Position numbers and translations under genes: made by a program | The notes under the pieces: model-generated | What the model was told of the DNA's origin: nothing | Database searches by the model: none | The model's input: the letters and a program-made list of their open reading frames with translations, nothing else | Assembly: GCF_900199635.1 (NCBI RefSeq) | Contig: NZ_LT962687.1 | Coordinates: forward strand, 2,232,541 to 2,296,540 | Direction of reading: 5' to 3' | Length of the DNA: 64,000 nt | Origin: Anaerotruncus massiliensis (ex Togo et al. 2026) | GTDB taxonomy: Bacteria > Bacillota > Clostridia > Oscillospirales > Ruminococcaceae | Shown: piece by piece, positions 43,688 through 53,268 of the stretch | Layout: the number at the start of each line of letters is the position of its first letter | Position numbering within the stretch: the first letter of the stretch is position 1

Positions 43688-45757
43688 ATGAATCAAAAAC
43701 AGACGGCCTTTGTCACAAAGGAGCTGATGCTCCGGGCGGTGAAGGACTCCTTCGTCAAGCTGGCCCCCAAGACCCAGCTGCGCAACCCGGTCATGTTCCT
43801 CGTCTATGTCTCGGCGGTCCTGACCACCGCCCTCTATGTCTGCTCCCTCTTCGGGGTTGCGGACGCGCGCCCCGGCTTTATCCTCGCCGTGGCGGTCATC
43901 CTCTGGTTCACCGTCCTCTTCGCCGACTTCGCCGAGGCGATCGCCGAAGGGCGCGGTAAGGCGCAGGCCGACGCGCTGCGCGCCGCCAGACAGGACGTGA
44001 CCGCCAACAAAATCCCCTCCCCCGACCGCCGGGACGAGATCACCCGCGTCAAGAGCGCCTGCCTCCGGAAGGGCGACCTCGTCCTCGTCGGCGTGGGCGA
44101 ACAGATCCCCGCCGACGGCGAGGTGATCGACGGCGCGGCGTCGGTCGACGAAAGCGCGATCACCGGCGAATCCGCGCCGGTCATCCGCGAATCGGGCGGC
44201 GACCGCAGCGCGGTCACCGGCGGCACCACCGTCACCTCCGACCAGCTCGTCATCCGCGTCACAAGCGAGGCGGGCGAGAGCTTTCTGGACAAGATGATCG
44301 CGATGGTCGAGGGTGCCTCCCGCAAGAAGACCCCCAACGAGATCGCGCTGCAGATCCTGCTCGTCGCTTTGACGATCATCTTCCTGCTCGTCACCGTCTC
44401 CCTCTATCCCTTTTCCGCCTTCTCCGCCGGCCAGGCCGGGATGGTCAATCCCACCTCGGTGACCGCGCTGGCCGCCCTGCTCGTCTGCCTCGCGCCCACC
44501 ACGATCGGCGCGCTGCTCTCCGCAATCGGCATCGCGGGCATGAGCCGCCTCAACCAGGCCAACGTCCTCGCGATGAGCGGCCGCTCGATCGAGGCGGCGG
44601 GCGACGTGGATACCCTGCTGCTCGACAAGACGGGCACCATCACCCTCGGCAACCGGCAGGCGTACGAGTTGATCCCCGTCGACGGCACCGACATCCACGA
44701 GCTGGCCGACGCGGCGCAGCTCTCCTCGCTCGCCGACGAGACTCCCGAGGGGCGCAGCGTCGTTGTGCTCGCCAAGGAGCAGTTCGGCCTGCGCGGGCGG
44801 AACCTCGGCGGCCTGCACGCCAGCTTCATCCCCTTCACCGCCAAGACCCGGATGAGCGGCGTGGACTACGCCGGCAACGAAATCCGCAAGGGTGCGGCCG
44901 AGGCGGTCAGGGCCTACGTCGCCGGGCAGGGCGGCGCCTACTCCAAACAGTGCGAGGAGGCCGTTGAGCAGATCGCCCGCCAGGGCGGCACCCCCCTCGT
45001 CGTCGCCAAAAACGGGCGGGTGCTCGGCGTCATCCACCTCAAGGACATCATCAAGCAGGGGGTCAGGGAGAAGTTCGCCGACCTGCGCAAAATGGGCATC
45101 CGCACCGTCATGATCACCGGCGACAACCCCCTCACCGCCTCCGCCATCGCGGCGGAGGCCGGGGTGGACGACTTTCTTGCCGAGGCCACCCCGGAGGGCA
45201 AGCTGCAGATGATCCGGGACCTGCAGGCCAAAGGACACCTCGTCGCAATGACGGGCGACGGCACCAACGACGCGCCCGCGCTCGCGCAGGCGGACGTGGC
45301 CGTCGCGATGAACACCGGCACGCAGGCGGCCAAGGAGGCGGGCAACATGGTCGACCTCGACTCGTCGCCGACCAAGCTGATCGACATCGTGCGCATCGGC
45401 AAGCAGCTCCTCATGACCCGCGGCAGCCTGACCACCTTCTCGATCGCCAACGACGTGGCCAAGTACTTCGCCATCCTGCCCGCCCTCTTCATGGGGCTCT
45501 ACCCCGGGCTTTCCGCCCTCAACATCATGGGCCTGCACAGCGCCGAAAGCGCCATCCTCTCGGCGATCATCTACAACGCGCTCATCATCGTGGCGCTCAT
45601 CCCGCTGGCCCTCCGGGGCGTCCGCTACCGGGAGGTGCCTGCCGCGAAGCTGCTCTCCCGCAACCTCGTCGTCTACGGCCTCGGCGGTATCATCGCCCCG
45701 TTTATCGCCATCAAACTGATCGACATGCTGCTCGTCCTCTTCGGGCTCGTGCTCTAA
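43688..45757 (+). CDS. kdpB: K+-transporting ATPase subunit B
   Basis: 689 residues from ATG 43688 (SD AAAGGAG, 13 bp after kdpA). P-type ATPase: phosphorylated Asp313 in [11 protein letters not shown], the TGES loop ([11 protein letters not shown]) whose Ser can be an inhibitory phosphorylation site in E. coli, and the hinge [20 protein letters not shown]. Supplies energy for K+ uptake. Confidence 0.97.
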   Translation: MNQKQTAFVTKELMLRAVKDSFVKLAPKTQLRNPVMFLVYVSAVLTTALYVCSLFGVADARPGFILAVAVILWFTVLFADFAEAIAEGRGKAQADALRAARQDVTANKIPSPDRRDEITRVKSACLRKGDLVLVGVGEQIPADGEVIDGAASVDESAITGESAPVIRESGGDRSAVTGGTTVTSDQLVIRVTSEAGESFLDKMIAMVEGASRKKTPNEIALQILLVALTIIFLLVTVSLYPFSAFSAGQAGMVNPTSVTALAALLVCLAPTTIGALLSAIGIAGMSRLNQANVLAMSGRSIEAAGDVDTLLLDKTGTITLGNRQAYELIPVDGTDIHELADAAQLSSLADETPEGRSVVVLAKEQFGLRGRNLGGLHASFIPFTAKTRMSGVDYAGNEIRKGAAEAVRAYVAGQGGAYSKQCEEAVEQIARQGGTPLVVAKNGRVLGVIHLKDIIKQGVREKFADLRKMGIRTVMITGDNPLTASAIAAEAGVDDFLAEATPEGKLQMIRDLQAKGHLVAMTGDGTNDAPALAQADVAVAMNTGTQAAKEAGNMVDLDSSPTKLIDIVRIGKQLLMTRGSLTTFSIANDVAKYFAILPALFMGLYPGLSALNIMGLHSAESAILSAIIYNALIIVALIPLALRGVRYREVPAAKLLSRNLVVYGLGGIIAPFIAIKLIDMLLVLFGLVL

Positions 45758-45774
45758 AGAAAGGCGGTTATCAC

Positions 45775-46380
45775 ATGAAAACCCTGAAAGAATATACGGT
45801 CAAGGCGCTTGTGGTCTGCGTGGCGCTCACCATTCTCTGCGGCGTCGTCTACCCGCTCGCCGTCACCGGGATCTGTCAGCTCGCCTTCCCCAAGCAGGCG
45901 AACGGCAGCATCATCGAGATCGACGGGAAAAAGTACGGCAGCGCCCTGCTTGCGCAGGAATTTACCGGCGACGAGTACCTCTGGGGCCGCGTGATGGCCC
46001 TCAACACCGGCGCCTTCCACGATGATGACGGCAGCCCGCTCTTATACGCGGGCCCCTCCAACAAAAGTCCCGCGAGCGCGGAATACGGGCGGATGATCGC
46101 CGAGCGGGTCGAAAAAATCCGCGCCGCCCATCCCGAGCGCGCGGACGAACCCATCCCGGTGGACCTCGTGACCGGTTCCGGCTCGGGGCTTGACCCGCAC
46201 ATCTCCCCCGCCGCGGCCGAATATCAGGTGGAGCGGGTCGCGCGGGCGCGCGGCGTCACCGCCGATGAGGTGCGCGCGGTGATCGCGGAATACACCGACG
46301 GGCGGCTGCTCGGCATATTCGGGGAGCCTACCGTCAACGTGCTCGAGGTGAACCTCGCCCTCGACGGGATTTTAAAGTAA
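45775..46380 (+). CDS. kdpC: K+-transporting ATPase subunit C
   Basis: 201 residues. One N-terminal membrane helix, then a soluble domain with RVMALNTGAFH, SGSGLDPHISPAAA and ARARGVTADEVRAVI, all KdpC hallmarks. Acts as a chaperone for ATP binding to KdpB. Last gene of the kdp operon, followed by a terminator. Confidence 0.96.
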   Translation: MKTLKEYTVKALVVCVALTILCGVVYPLAVTGICQLAFPKQANGSIIEIDGKKYGSALLAQEFTGDEYLWGRVMALNTGAFHDDDGSPLLYAGPSNKSPASAEYGRMIAERVEKIRAAHPERADEPIPVDLVTGSGSGLDPHISPAAAEYQVERVARARGVTADEVRAVIAEYTDGRLLGIFGEPTVNVLEVNLALDGILK

Positions 46381-46390
46381 GATTCCCAAA

Positions 46391-46426
46391 TGATAAGGCC
46401 CGCCGCAACTGCGGCGGGCCTTATCA
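46391..46426. terminator. terminator after kdpC
   Basis: Perfect 16-bp arms TGATAAGGCCCGCCGC / GCGGCGGGCCTTATCA around AACT, between convergent kdpC and apbE. Confidence 0.85.
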
Positions 46427-46509
46427 TGTTCCTTTTCGCTTGTAAAAAGGACCCGAAAAGCGCCTGAGGGATTGGGCTTTTCGCCGCTATTAAAAAGCCG
46501 GCAACCCAT

Positions 46510-47556
46510 TTAAAGAACCGCTTCCGCGAAGCCGCCGCTCTCACGCAGCGACCCGTCGGGCATCACCCACAGCGCCTCGGTGTCCTCCATCCCCTCCACG
46601 AGCGCCAGTCCCTCCTCATAGGGCATGTTGTAGAGCGCCGTCGACAGCGCGTCCGCCGCCCCCGAGTCGGGCGTCAACACGCTCACCGCCGTATAATAAG
46701 CGGCGGGCATGAGCGTCTCCGGGTCGATGATGTGGTGGTAGGTCTTTCCGTCCACCGTGTAATACCGCTGGTAGCTGCCGCTCGTCACAAGCGAGCGGTC
46801 CCGAAGCCCCACCGTGCAGAGGAACTGCGGGCCGCCCTCCCCCATGCCGGGGTTCTGCACTCCCACCTTCCAGGGGGAACCGCGCCCGTCCATGCTCCCG
46901 ATCGCGCGCACGTTGCCGCCCACGCTCACGAGCAGGCTTTCGATCCCCTTTTCCTCCGCCGCCCGGCAGGCCCGCTCGACCGCGTATCCCTTGGCGACCG
47001 CCCCCACGTCGAGGCGCATCTCCGGGTCCGCGAGATAGACGGTCGAGGCCGCCTCGTCGATCACGACCTTGTCGATATCGGTGTGCGCCGCCGCCTCCCG
47101 CAGCTTTTCCATCGGCGGCAGCTTGGCGGAAAGCGGGTCGTCGATCCCCCGTTCCCGGTAGTCGTGCCAGATGGACAGAACGCTCCCGAACGCGACGTTC
47201 ACCTTCCCGCCCGTGAAGGTGTAGAGCTCCTTCGCCTCAAGCAGCAGGTCGATCACCGGGCGCTCCACCACGACCGGCGCGACGCCCGCGCGGTCGTTGA
47301 TCGTCTTGATGTTGTGGACGCCCTCGTAGTCGTTATAGATGTCGTAGAGCCGGTGGTAGCGTTCCAGCTCGTCGTGAACGAACTGCGCCTCCTCGGTAAA
47401 AGCCGCCTTGTCGTCGGTATAGCCGACGATCGTCGTCACCGTATCGAAGAGGGTCAAAAAGGTCGCCTCATACCGCGGCGTCTCCGCCTCCGGCCGCCCG
47501 CAGGCGGGCAGCGCCGCCAGCAGCAGCGCGAGCAGGCATGCCGTCCATTTCCTCAT
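46510..47556 (-). CDS. apbE: FAD:protein FMN transferase lipoprotein (ApbE family)
   Basis: 348 residues. Lipobox LPAC (Cys19), so it is anchored outside the cell membrane. ApbE signatures: LDVGAVAKGYAVERA, SVGGNVRAIG, and TYHHIIDPETLMP with the Mg/FAD site. Transfers FMN from FAD onto Thr residues of extracytosolic proteins. The neighbour upstream is a four-unit PplA-like lipoprotein, the obvious substrate, matching the fmnB-pplA pair of the Listeria electron-transfer locus. A terminator hairpin separates the two genes. Confidence 0.94.
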   Translation of the reverse strand: MRKWTACLLALLLAALPACGRPEAETPRYEATFLTLFDTVTTIVGYTDDKAAFTEEAQFVHDELERYHRLYDIYNDYEGVHNIKTINDRAGVAPVVVERPVIDLLLEAKELYTFTGGKVNVAFGSVLSIWHDYRERGIDDPLSAKLPPMEKLREAAAHTDIDKVVIDEAASTVYLADPEMRLDVGAVAKGYAVERACRAAEEKGIESLLVSVGGNVRAIGSMDGRGSPWKVGVQNPGMGEGGPQFLCTVGLRDRSLVTSGSYQRYYTVDGKTYHHIIDPETLMPAAYYTAVSVLTPDSGAADALSTALYNMPYEEGLALVEGMEDTEALWVMPDGSLRESGGFAEAVL

Positions 47557-47571
47557 CCGTTTGCACTCCCG

Positions 47572-47605
47572 AAAAAGGAAGGGACGGTCCCCGTCCCTTC
47601 CTTTT
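47572..47605 (-). terminator. terminator between the PplA-like gene and apbE
   Basis: GGAAGGGACGG / CCGTCCCTTCC stem with A and T runs outside, 14 bp beyond the stop of the PplA-like gene. Confidence 0.88.
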
Positions 47606-47618
47606 CATTTTATTCCGT

Positions 47619-49661
47619 TCAGCCCGCGTTTTCCGCGGCCTTCTGGAGGATCGTGTTGAAGTCGCCGATGCCGATCGTCACCGAGGCGGCCAGCTCCGCG
47701 TCCGTCGGGGAGCCGTGGTCGTTCACCGCCAGGCCGGAAAGCTCCGCCGGGGTCTTGCCCAGTGCGTACTGCGCGTAGTTCTCCGCCTGCTGGTACCACT
47801 CCAGCCCGATCCCCGAGGCCTTCTTCATGCCGTAGGCCTCCTTGAGCTCGTTCTTCGTCTGCGGCGCGACCGCCAGGTCGGTCGTGATCTTGCCCGCTTT
47901 GTCGAAATTCACGTTGCTCTGCGAGCCGTCGAGGATGCAACTCGTAATCCGGCCGTCCGGCCCGAAGGTCGCCGCCGTGTACATCGAATACGCCTGTGCC
48001 AGGCCGTCCTCGTCCCCCGCGTCGGTGGATTTCGACATGTTCGTCTCGATCCCCAGCCCGAGCTTGTCGCCCGCCTTCGCGCCCATCGGCTTCGCGTTCG
48101 CGACCGCCTTCTCGACCGTCTCGAGCCAGCCGCCGACCGACATCGTCACCGACGACGCAAGCTCCGCGTCGCCCGCGTGCCCGTCCTCCGTCACCGCGAT
48201 GCCCCTGATCTCATCCAGCGTCTTGCCCGTCACGTAGGCGGCCAGCGCGTCCGCCTGCTCGTTCCACTCCCTGCCGATTCCGGAGGCCTTCTTCATGCCA
48301 TACTCTTCCTTAAGCTCCTGCTTGGTCCGGAACATCGTGTCCGTTCCGACGAGCAGCTTCCCCTCCTTCGAGAAGGGGATCTTCGCCTGCACCCCGTCGA
48401 TCTTGCAGTCGACGATGCGGCCGTCCGCGTCGACGAGCACCGCCACGACGTTCGAGTCCGCCTGCGCGAGGCCGTCCTCGTCGCCCGCGTCCTTCGAGCT
48501 GCCCACCGAGTTGATTACCGCCAGCCCGGTCATAAGGCCGCCCTCGCTCAGGGAGGCGGCGCCCGCGTTTTCCGCGGCCTTCTGGAGGATCGTGTTGAAG
48601 TCGCCGATGCCGATCGTCACCGAGGCGGCCAGCTCCGCGTCCGTCGGGGAGCCGTGATCGTTCACCGCCAGGCCGGAAAGCTCCGCCGGGGTCTTGCCCA
48701 GCGCGTACTGCGCGTAGTTCTCCGCCTGCTGGTACCACTCAAGCCCGATCCCCGAGGCCTTTTTCATGCCGTAGGCCTCCTTGAGCTCGTTCTTCGTCTG
48801 CGGCGCGACCGTCAGGTCGGTCGTGATCTTGCCCGCTTTGTCGAAGTTCACGTTGCTCTGCGAGCCGTCGAGGATGCAGCTCGTAATCCGGCCGTCCGGC
48901 CCGAAGGTCGCCGCCGTGTACATCGAATACGCCTGTGCCAGGCCGTCCTCGTCCCCCGCGTCGGCGGACTTGGACATGTTCGTCTCGATCCCCAGCCCGA
49001 GCTTGTCGCCCGCCTTCGCGCCCATCGGCTTCGCGTTCGCGACCGCCTTCTCGACCGTCTCGAGCCAGCCGCCGACCGACATCGTCACCGACGACGCAAG
49101 CTCCGCGTCGCCCGCGTGCCCGTCCTCCGTCACCGCGATGCCCCTGATCTCATCCAGCGTCTTGCCCGTCACGTAGGCGGCCAGCGCGTCCGCCTGCTCG
49201 TTCCACTCCCTGCCGATGCCGGAGGCCTTCTTCATGCCGTACTCTTCCTTAAGCTCCTGCTTGGTCCGGAACATCGTGTCCGTTCCGACGAGCAGCTTCC
49301 CCTCCTTCGAGAAGGGGATCTTCGCCTGCACCCCGTCAATCTTGCAGTCGACGATGCGGCCGTCCGCGTCGACGAGCACCGCCACGACGTTCGAGTCCGC
49401 CTGTGCGAGGCCGTCCTCATCGCCCGCGTCCTTCGAACTGCCCACCGAGTTGATCACCGCCAGCCCGGTCGAAAGCTCCGCGCCCGCCGGGACCTGCACC
49501 GGATTCTCCGGGGCGGGGTTCTCCTGCGGCTGCTGCGATTCACTTCCGGATGAAGCCTGCGGGCCGAAGGGGGAATACCCCTTCGGCAGATTGGAGCTGC
49601 ATCCCGCCAGCAGCGAGGCCGCCAAGACGAGGCTGAGCGCCGTCGCAAAAATTCGTTTCAT
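47619..49661 (-). CDS. PplA-like multi-domain lipoprotein, probable flavoprotein with four units
   Basis: 680 residues from ATG 49661 (SD GAAGGAGG). Lipobox LAGC (Cys21), Pro/Ser/Gln-rich spacer to about residue 64, then four ~156-residue units in the order A-B-A-B. All four share AGDEDGLAQA, ELKEEYGMKKASGIG or close variants, and DAELA-SVT. By analogy with FMN_bind/PplA proteins, the Thr in each SVT is a candidate ApbE flavinylation site, so four FMN per chain are possible. Probable role: carry electrons from the membrane to the cell exterior. The A-B pair is duplicated almost perfectly at DNA level. Confidence 0.8.
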   Translation of the reverse strand: MKRIFATALSLVLAASLLAGCSSNLPKGYSPFGPQASSGSESQQPQENPAPENPVQVPAGAELSTGLAVINSVGSSKDAGDEDGLAQADSNVVAVLVDADGRIVDCKIDGVQAKIPFSKEGKLLVGTDTMFRTKQELKEEYGMKKASGIGREWNEQADALAAYVTGKTLDEIRGIAVTEDGHAGDAELASSVTMSVGGWLETVEKAVANAKPMGAKAGDKLGLGIETNMSKSADAGDEDGLAQAYSMYTAATFGPDGRITSCILDGSQSNVNFDKAGKITTDLTVAPQTKNELKEAYGMKKASGIGLEWYQQAENYAQYALGKTPAELSGLAVNDHGSPTDAELAASVTIGIGDFNTILQKAAENAGAASLSEGGLMTGLAVINSVGSSKDAGDEDGLAQADSNVVAVLVDADGRIVDCKIDGVQAKIPFSKEGKLLVGTDTMFRTKQELKEEYGMKKASGIGREWNEQADALAAYVTGKTLDEIRGIAVTEDGHAGDAELASSVTMSVGGWLETVEKAVANAKPMGAKAGDKLGLGIETNMSKSTDAGDEDGLAQAYSMYTAATFGPDGRITSCILDGSQSNVNFDKAGKITTDLAVAPQTKNELKEAYGMKKASGIGLEWYQQAENYAQYALGKTPAELSGLAVNDHGSPTDAELAASVTIGIGDFNTILQKAAENAG
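47623..49470 (-). repeat. near-identical tandem duplication, two ~909-bp copies
   Basis: Copies at about 47623-48531 and 48562-49470 are offset by 939 bp (313 codons) and differ at only a handful of bases by eye. They lie wholly inside the PplA-like gene and keep frame. High identity at silent sites implies a recent duplication or gene conversion. Confidence 0.93.
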
Positions 49662-49681
49662 ATCGGTTCCTCCTTCGATCG

Positions 49682-50698
49682 TCACCGGCCGGGCTTCGCC
49701 GCCGGCTGTAGCTTGAGGCCGTAAAATGCCCTGTCCAGTATCTCCGTGAGCCGCCGCCGCTTCTCCCCGGGAGCGCCGAGCTCCCCGAGCAGCTTGGCCG
49801 CGCGGTCGTAATAGCGTTTGGAAAGCCGGCGAGCGTCGTCGAGCCCGCCGCTCGCGCGGACCCGTTCGTCCACCTCGGCGCGCGCGAGTTTCCCTCTCCG
49901 CGCGCGCTCGAGAAAGGCGGGGTCCTGTTCGAACGCCCGGATGAGCGGCAGCGTGACGACCCCCTGCTCGTAGTCCGACCGCACCGGCTTTTTGGCGGTC
50001 GCCTCGTCCGATTCAAAATCGATGCAGTCGTCGGTGAGCTGGAAGATCATGCCGATCTGCCGCCCGAGCCGCGCGTACCGGCGGATGAGCCGCTCCTCCT
50101 CTGTAAAGAAGAGCGCGCCCGCGTAAAACGCCGCCTCAAAGAGGGCGGCCGTCTTGCCCCCGATGATCTTGAGGTAGCGGTAGGCGGTCAGCTCGAGGTT
50201 GCCGTTATTGAGGTGCTGGCCCAACTCCCCGAGGCAGATGCGCCCCACATAGTCGGGCAGCCGCAGGTCAAGGTAGCGTTCCCGGTCGCCCACCTGCGCC
50301 GCGAGCCGCAGGGAAGCGGCGAGCAGGTAGTCGCCGCAGATGACCGCCGTGCGCCTGCCGTACATGCGCTGGAGGGTGGGGATGCCGCGCCGCAGGTCGG
50401 CGTCGTCGATGACGTCATCGTGCACGAGCGTCGCGAGGTGGAGCATCTCGACGGCGGCGGCCAGCTCCGCCGCGTCGGCGGGAATCCCGCCGTCCTCCCC
50501 CTGTGCGCAGGCGAGCAGGGCGGCGGCGCGGATCATCTTGCCCCGCGCGCCCGCGAGGTGCGCGGTATAGCTGCGGATCAGACCCGGCGAGCCGGTGAGG
50601 GCCCCGTCGATGCGTTCCTTCACCGCCTCGAACGCCGCGTCAAATCCGGGGTAGCAGGCGGCCTGGGGGCGCGCCTGATTTTGTGTCGCGTCAATCAT
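49682..50698 (-). CDS. polyprenyl diphosphate synthase (trans-type)
   Basis: 338 residues from ATG 50698, which overlaps the NADH dehydrogenase end by 8 bases; a TTG at 50722 is possible. Both Asp-rich motifs are intact: DDVIDDADLRRG (FARM) and DDCIDFE (SARM), plus GKMIRAA. Makes the long prenyl tail for a quinone. In the operon ndh2 - this gene - pplA-like it matches dmkB of the Listeria electron-transfer locus. The UbiA-type transferase encoded at 54988 would use its product. Confidence 0.92.
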   Translation of the reverse strand: MIDATQNQARPQAACYPGFDAAFEAVKERIDGALTGSPGLIRSYTAHLAGARGKMIRAAALLACAQGEDGGIPADAAELAAAVEMLHLATLVHDDVIDDADLRRGIPTLQRMYGRRTAVICGDYLLAASLRLAAQVGDRERYLDLRLPDYVGRICLGELGQHLNNGNLELTAYRYLKIIGGKTAALFEAAFYAGALFFTEEERLIRRYARLGRQIGMIFQLTDDCIDFESDEATAKKPVRSDYEQGVVTLPLIRAFEQDPAFLERARRGKLARAEVDERVRASGGLDDARRLSKRYYDRAAKLLGELGAPGEKRRRLTEILDRAFYGLKLQPAAKPGR

Positions 50699-52700
50699 TG
50701 TAGAGATACCACTTTCTGACAAACCTGACGTTTTTCCAGTGTTTTTTTAGGGCGGGCATGACGTAGTAGTCGAGGCCCAGCGTCCTGCCGCCGCCGATGA
50801 GCACCGCAATCGCGGCGAAGATCATCCAGAAGGTGTTGAGGTAGAGCCCCGTCGTGGTGACGAACATGAACTGCAGCACGAGCGAGGCGGCGGAGGCCGG
50901 GAAGTTGAAGAGGCCGCCGATCAGCGCCAGCCCGATGAGGATTTCGAGCACCACGATGGTGATCTGCATGAACATCTGCATCCCGTCGCTGGCAAGCACC
51001 ACATGGTCGACGAACCAGTTGATAAAGGGGATGTCGATCTTGAAGGCGTAGTCCGCCAGCGTGGAATGGGCCAGGTCGGTGCCGCTGACAAGCGTCACGT
51101 CCATAAATCCGAGCAGCCGGTAGCTGAACACCGCCACGCCGCTGGCCACCGCCTCGCCGACCTCGGCGGTCGCGGTGGCGACCGCGTCGACGGCCCCGGA
51201 GGTCGCGCCCGCGACCGCGTTGACCATATCAGTCACGTTGCGCGCGCCCGCGGCGGAGAGGATCTTGTTGAAGAAGCCGGTCGCGCCGCTGAAGAAGCCG
51301 GTGAGCTGCGGGGTCTGCATCCAGCCCTCGACGATCTTCATGACGCCCTCGAACACCCAGCAGACGCCCAGCCAGACGCGCAGCGGCACGAGCAAAAAGC
51401 TCGGGGTGCGGTTGGAAAAATGCCCGCCCACAAAGCTGCGGCAGTTGCGGATGGTGAAGAACTCGTGCCTCAAATAGCTGATGACCTTGTTCCAGCCGAG
51501 CACCTGCACGAAGTAGACGACGTTGATGAAATGCTTGGTAAACATCGCCAAGAAGGAGGGCAGGCAGATCATGTGGTTGGGGGTGCCCACCTGCGCGACG
51601 CCGTACCTGCCGCCGACCGACACCATGACCCCGTGGAACTTGGGACGGTAGTCCTCCAGCTCCCCCTGCCCGGTGAGCTGCACCGTCAGGTTGTGGGCGA
51701 TCGTGTCGGCGCTCTGCTCGCAGTTTTCGACCATCTGCGGGACGGGGTTCTCCTCCCCCTCGGGGACGTACATGATGTTGTCGCCCGCGATGAACACGTC
51801 CTCGTGGTCGACTGCGCGCAGGTATTTGTCGGTGACGACCCGGCCGCGGCGGGCGGTCTGGAGGGCCTTGGCCGCCTCGGAGACGATGTCGCTCGACTCG
51901 ATGCCCGCCGTCCAGATGACGGTGCCCGCCTGGTGGCACTCGACGGTGTCTCCCTGCTTGAGCTCGATGTAGTCCTTGCCGATGCCCGCGACGCCGGTTC
52001 CGAGCATGACCTGCACGCCCATCTTCGTGAGCCTGCGCTCCACCTTGTCGGAGAGCTTCTTCGGCAGGATGGGCACCGTGCGGTCGAGCACGTCGACGTC
52101 GAACATCGACACCTCGTCCCGGTCGATCTCGAATTTCTCGCAGAGCAGCGGCACCAGCTCGGCCAGCTCGCCCGCCATCTCGACGCCGGTGAAGCCCGCG
52201 CCGACCACATAGAAGGTCAGCAGCCTGCGGCGCTCGGCCGGGTCGGTCTCGCGCGCGGCGCGGCGGAAGACGTGGAGCAGGTGCTCGCGCAGGACGACCG
52301 CGTCGTCGTAGGACCACAGGGTATAGGAGATCTCCTCCGCGCCCGGCACGCCGAAGAAGGTCGGCTTGGAGCCGGTCGCGAGGATGAGATAGTCGTAGGG
52401 GTAGGTGCCCACGCGCCCTTCGAGCACCTTGCCGTCAAAATCGATCGAGGTGACCGTGTCAAGCACCACATGTACGTTGCGTCCCGCGAAGACCCGTTCG
52501 AGGCTGATCTTGATGCTGTCCTCATCCACGCGGTGTGCGGCGACCTCGTGCAGCTCGGTGTACATGGTGTGGAAGGGGTTTTTGTCGATGACGGTGATCT
52601 GCACGTTCTCCTGTTTTTTCAGCCGTTTCGCCAGTTTTTTGGCGGTCAGGACGCCCGCGTAGCCCGCGCCGACAATGACAATGTTTTTCAATGCTTTCAT
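50691..52700 (-). CDS. type II NADH dehydrogenase with C-terminal membrane domain (Ndh2-like)
   Basis: 669 residues, far longer than ordinary Ndh-2 (~400). FAD loop IVIVGAGYAG at the N-terminus, NADH loop VVGAGFTGVEMAGEL, VIWTAGIE, and FIAGDN. The extra ~230 residues form four or more membrane helices with a DoxX-like look, as in the Listeria FLEET Ndh2. Passes electrons from NADH to membrane quinone without pumping protons. ATG 52700 sits right against its SD; TTG 52691 has better spacing and may be the real start. Operon head. Confidence 0.93.
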   Translation of the reverse strand: MKALKNIVIVGAGYAGVLTAKKLAKRLKKQENVQITVIDKNPFHTMYTELHEVAAHRVDEDSIKISLERVFAGRNVHVVLDTVTSIDFDGKVLEGRVGTYPYDYLILATGSKPTFFGVPGAEEISYTLWSYDDAVVLREHLLHVFRRAARETDPAERRRLLTFYVVGAGFTGVEMAGELAELVPLLCEKFEIDRDEVSMFDVDVLDRTVPILPKKLSDKVERRLTKMGVQVMLGTGVAGIGKDYIELKQGDTVECHQAGTVIWTAGIESSDIVSEAAKALQTARRGRVVTDKYLRAVDHEDVFIAGDNIMYVPEGEENPVPQMVENCEQSADTIAHNLTVQLTGQGELEDYRPKFHGVMVSVGGRYGVAQVGTPNHMICLPSFLAMFTKHFINVVYFVQVLGWNKVISYLRHEFFTIRNCRSFVGGHFSNRTPSFLLVPLRVWLGVCWVFEGVMKIVEGWMQTPQLTGFFSGATGFFNKILSAAGARNVTDMVNAVAGATSGAVDAVATATAEVGEAVASGVAVFSYRLLGFMDVTLVSGTDLAHSTLADYAFKIDIPFINWFVDHVVLASDGMQMFMQITIVVLEILIGLALIGGLFNFPASAASLVLQFMFVTTTGLYLNTFWMIFAAIAVLIGGGRTLGLDYYVMPALKKHWKNVRFVRKWYLYND

Positions 52701-52741
52701 CTCCTAAATGTGAACTCCGCCAGTTCGCTCCCGGCGTGAAA

Positions 52742-53071
52742 TCATTTGCGCTCGTTCGTTTCGCCGTCCGGGGGCATCCCCGCCGCGGCCTTCAGCAGGA
52801 AGATCTCCTCGACCGTTTCGATCAGCCGGATCGCCCGCTGGTCGACGATCTTGTAGACCATGCTCTGTCCCTGTTTGTCGCACTCAACAATCCGGTTGGC
52901 CCGCAGCAGCGTCAGGTGCTGGGAGAGCGCCGACTGGGTGATCCCCTTGAGGCGCTTGTGCAGCTGCCCGACGTTCATGGGGCCGGTCATCAAATGGCAG
53001 AGGATGACCATGCGGTTTTCGTTCGCCAGCAGCGCGCAGAGCGCCGCCGCGTCCTTCGCTGGATTCGCCAT
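52742..53071 (-). CDS. ArsR family regulator
   Basis: 109 residues, winged helix with KRLKGITQSALSQHLTLLRANRIV. The classical metal box ELCVCDL is missing. Cysteines are instead at residues 12, 25 and 63, so it may sense redox or reactive sulfur species, though this is speculative. Lies between the NADH dehydrogenase and UbiD genes and probably controls one or both divergent operons. SD GGGGGG. An inverted repeat sits at its own promoter. Confidence 0.88.
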   Translation of the reverse strand: MANPAKDAAALCALLANENRMVILCHLMTGPMNVGQLHKRLKGITQSALSQHLTLLRANRIVECDKQGQSMVYKIVDQRAIRLIETVEEIFLLKAAAGMPPDGETNERK

Positions 53072-53105
53072 TGATTCCCCCCCGTTTTTCGTGTATAATA
53101 TTAAG

Positions 53106-53158
53106 GAAATTAGTAATTAAGCAATTTCTAATATAATTATATCTTTGGTATTTGTCAA
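53106..53158 (-). promoter_or_regulatory. promoter and candidate operator of the ArsR-ndh2 operon
   Basis: Minus strand: TTGACA (53158-53153), 17-bp spacer, TATATT (53135-53130). Inverted repeat GAAATT / AATTTC with 11-bp spacing (53106-53128) covers the expected start of transcription, fitting autorepression. On the plus strand a TATAAT (53188-53193) may belong to the UbiD gene. The 198-bp gap is otherwise AT-rich and non-coding. Confidence 0.65.
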
Positions 53159-53268
53159 GTATTTATCAATGGTTTTTTGCCATTTTATATAATGTGTCCA
53201 ACTTCCCCGCCATCTATTTAACAAATTACCCGATAACCGTTTTTTCCAGAGAAAGGAGGCCGTCCGGA

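Noticed and set aside
47623-49470. Possible CRISPR or satellite array because of repeated sequence
   Set aside because: Only two ~909-bp copies, coding and in frame; no short repeats with unique spacers.
47538-49553. 671-codon plus-strand frame opposite the PplA-like gene, with internal repeats
   Set aside because: Its repeats only mirror the tandem duplication. It lacks a signal peptide and SD, while the minus-strand gene has a lipobox and good SD.
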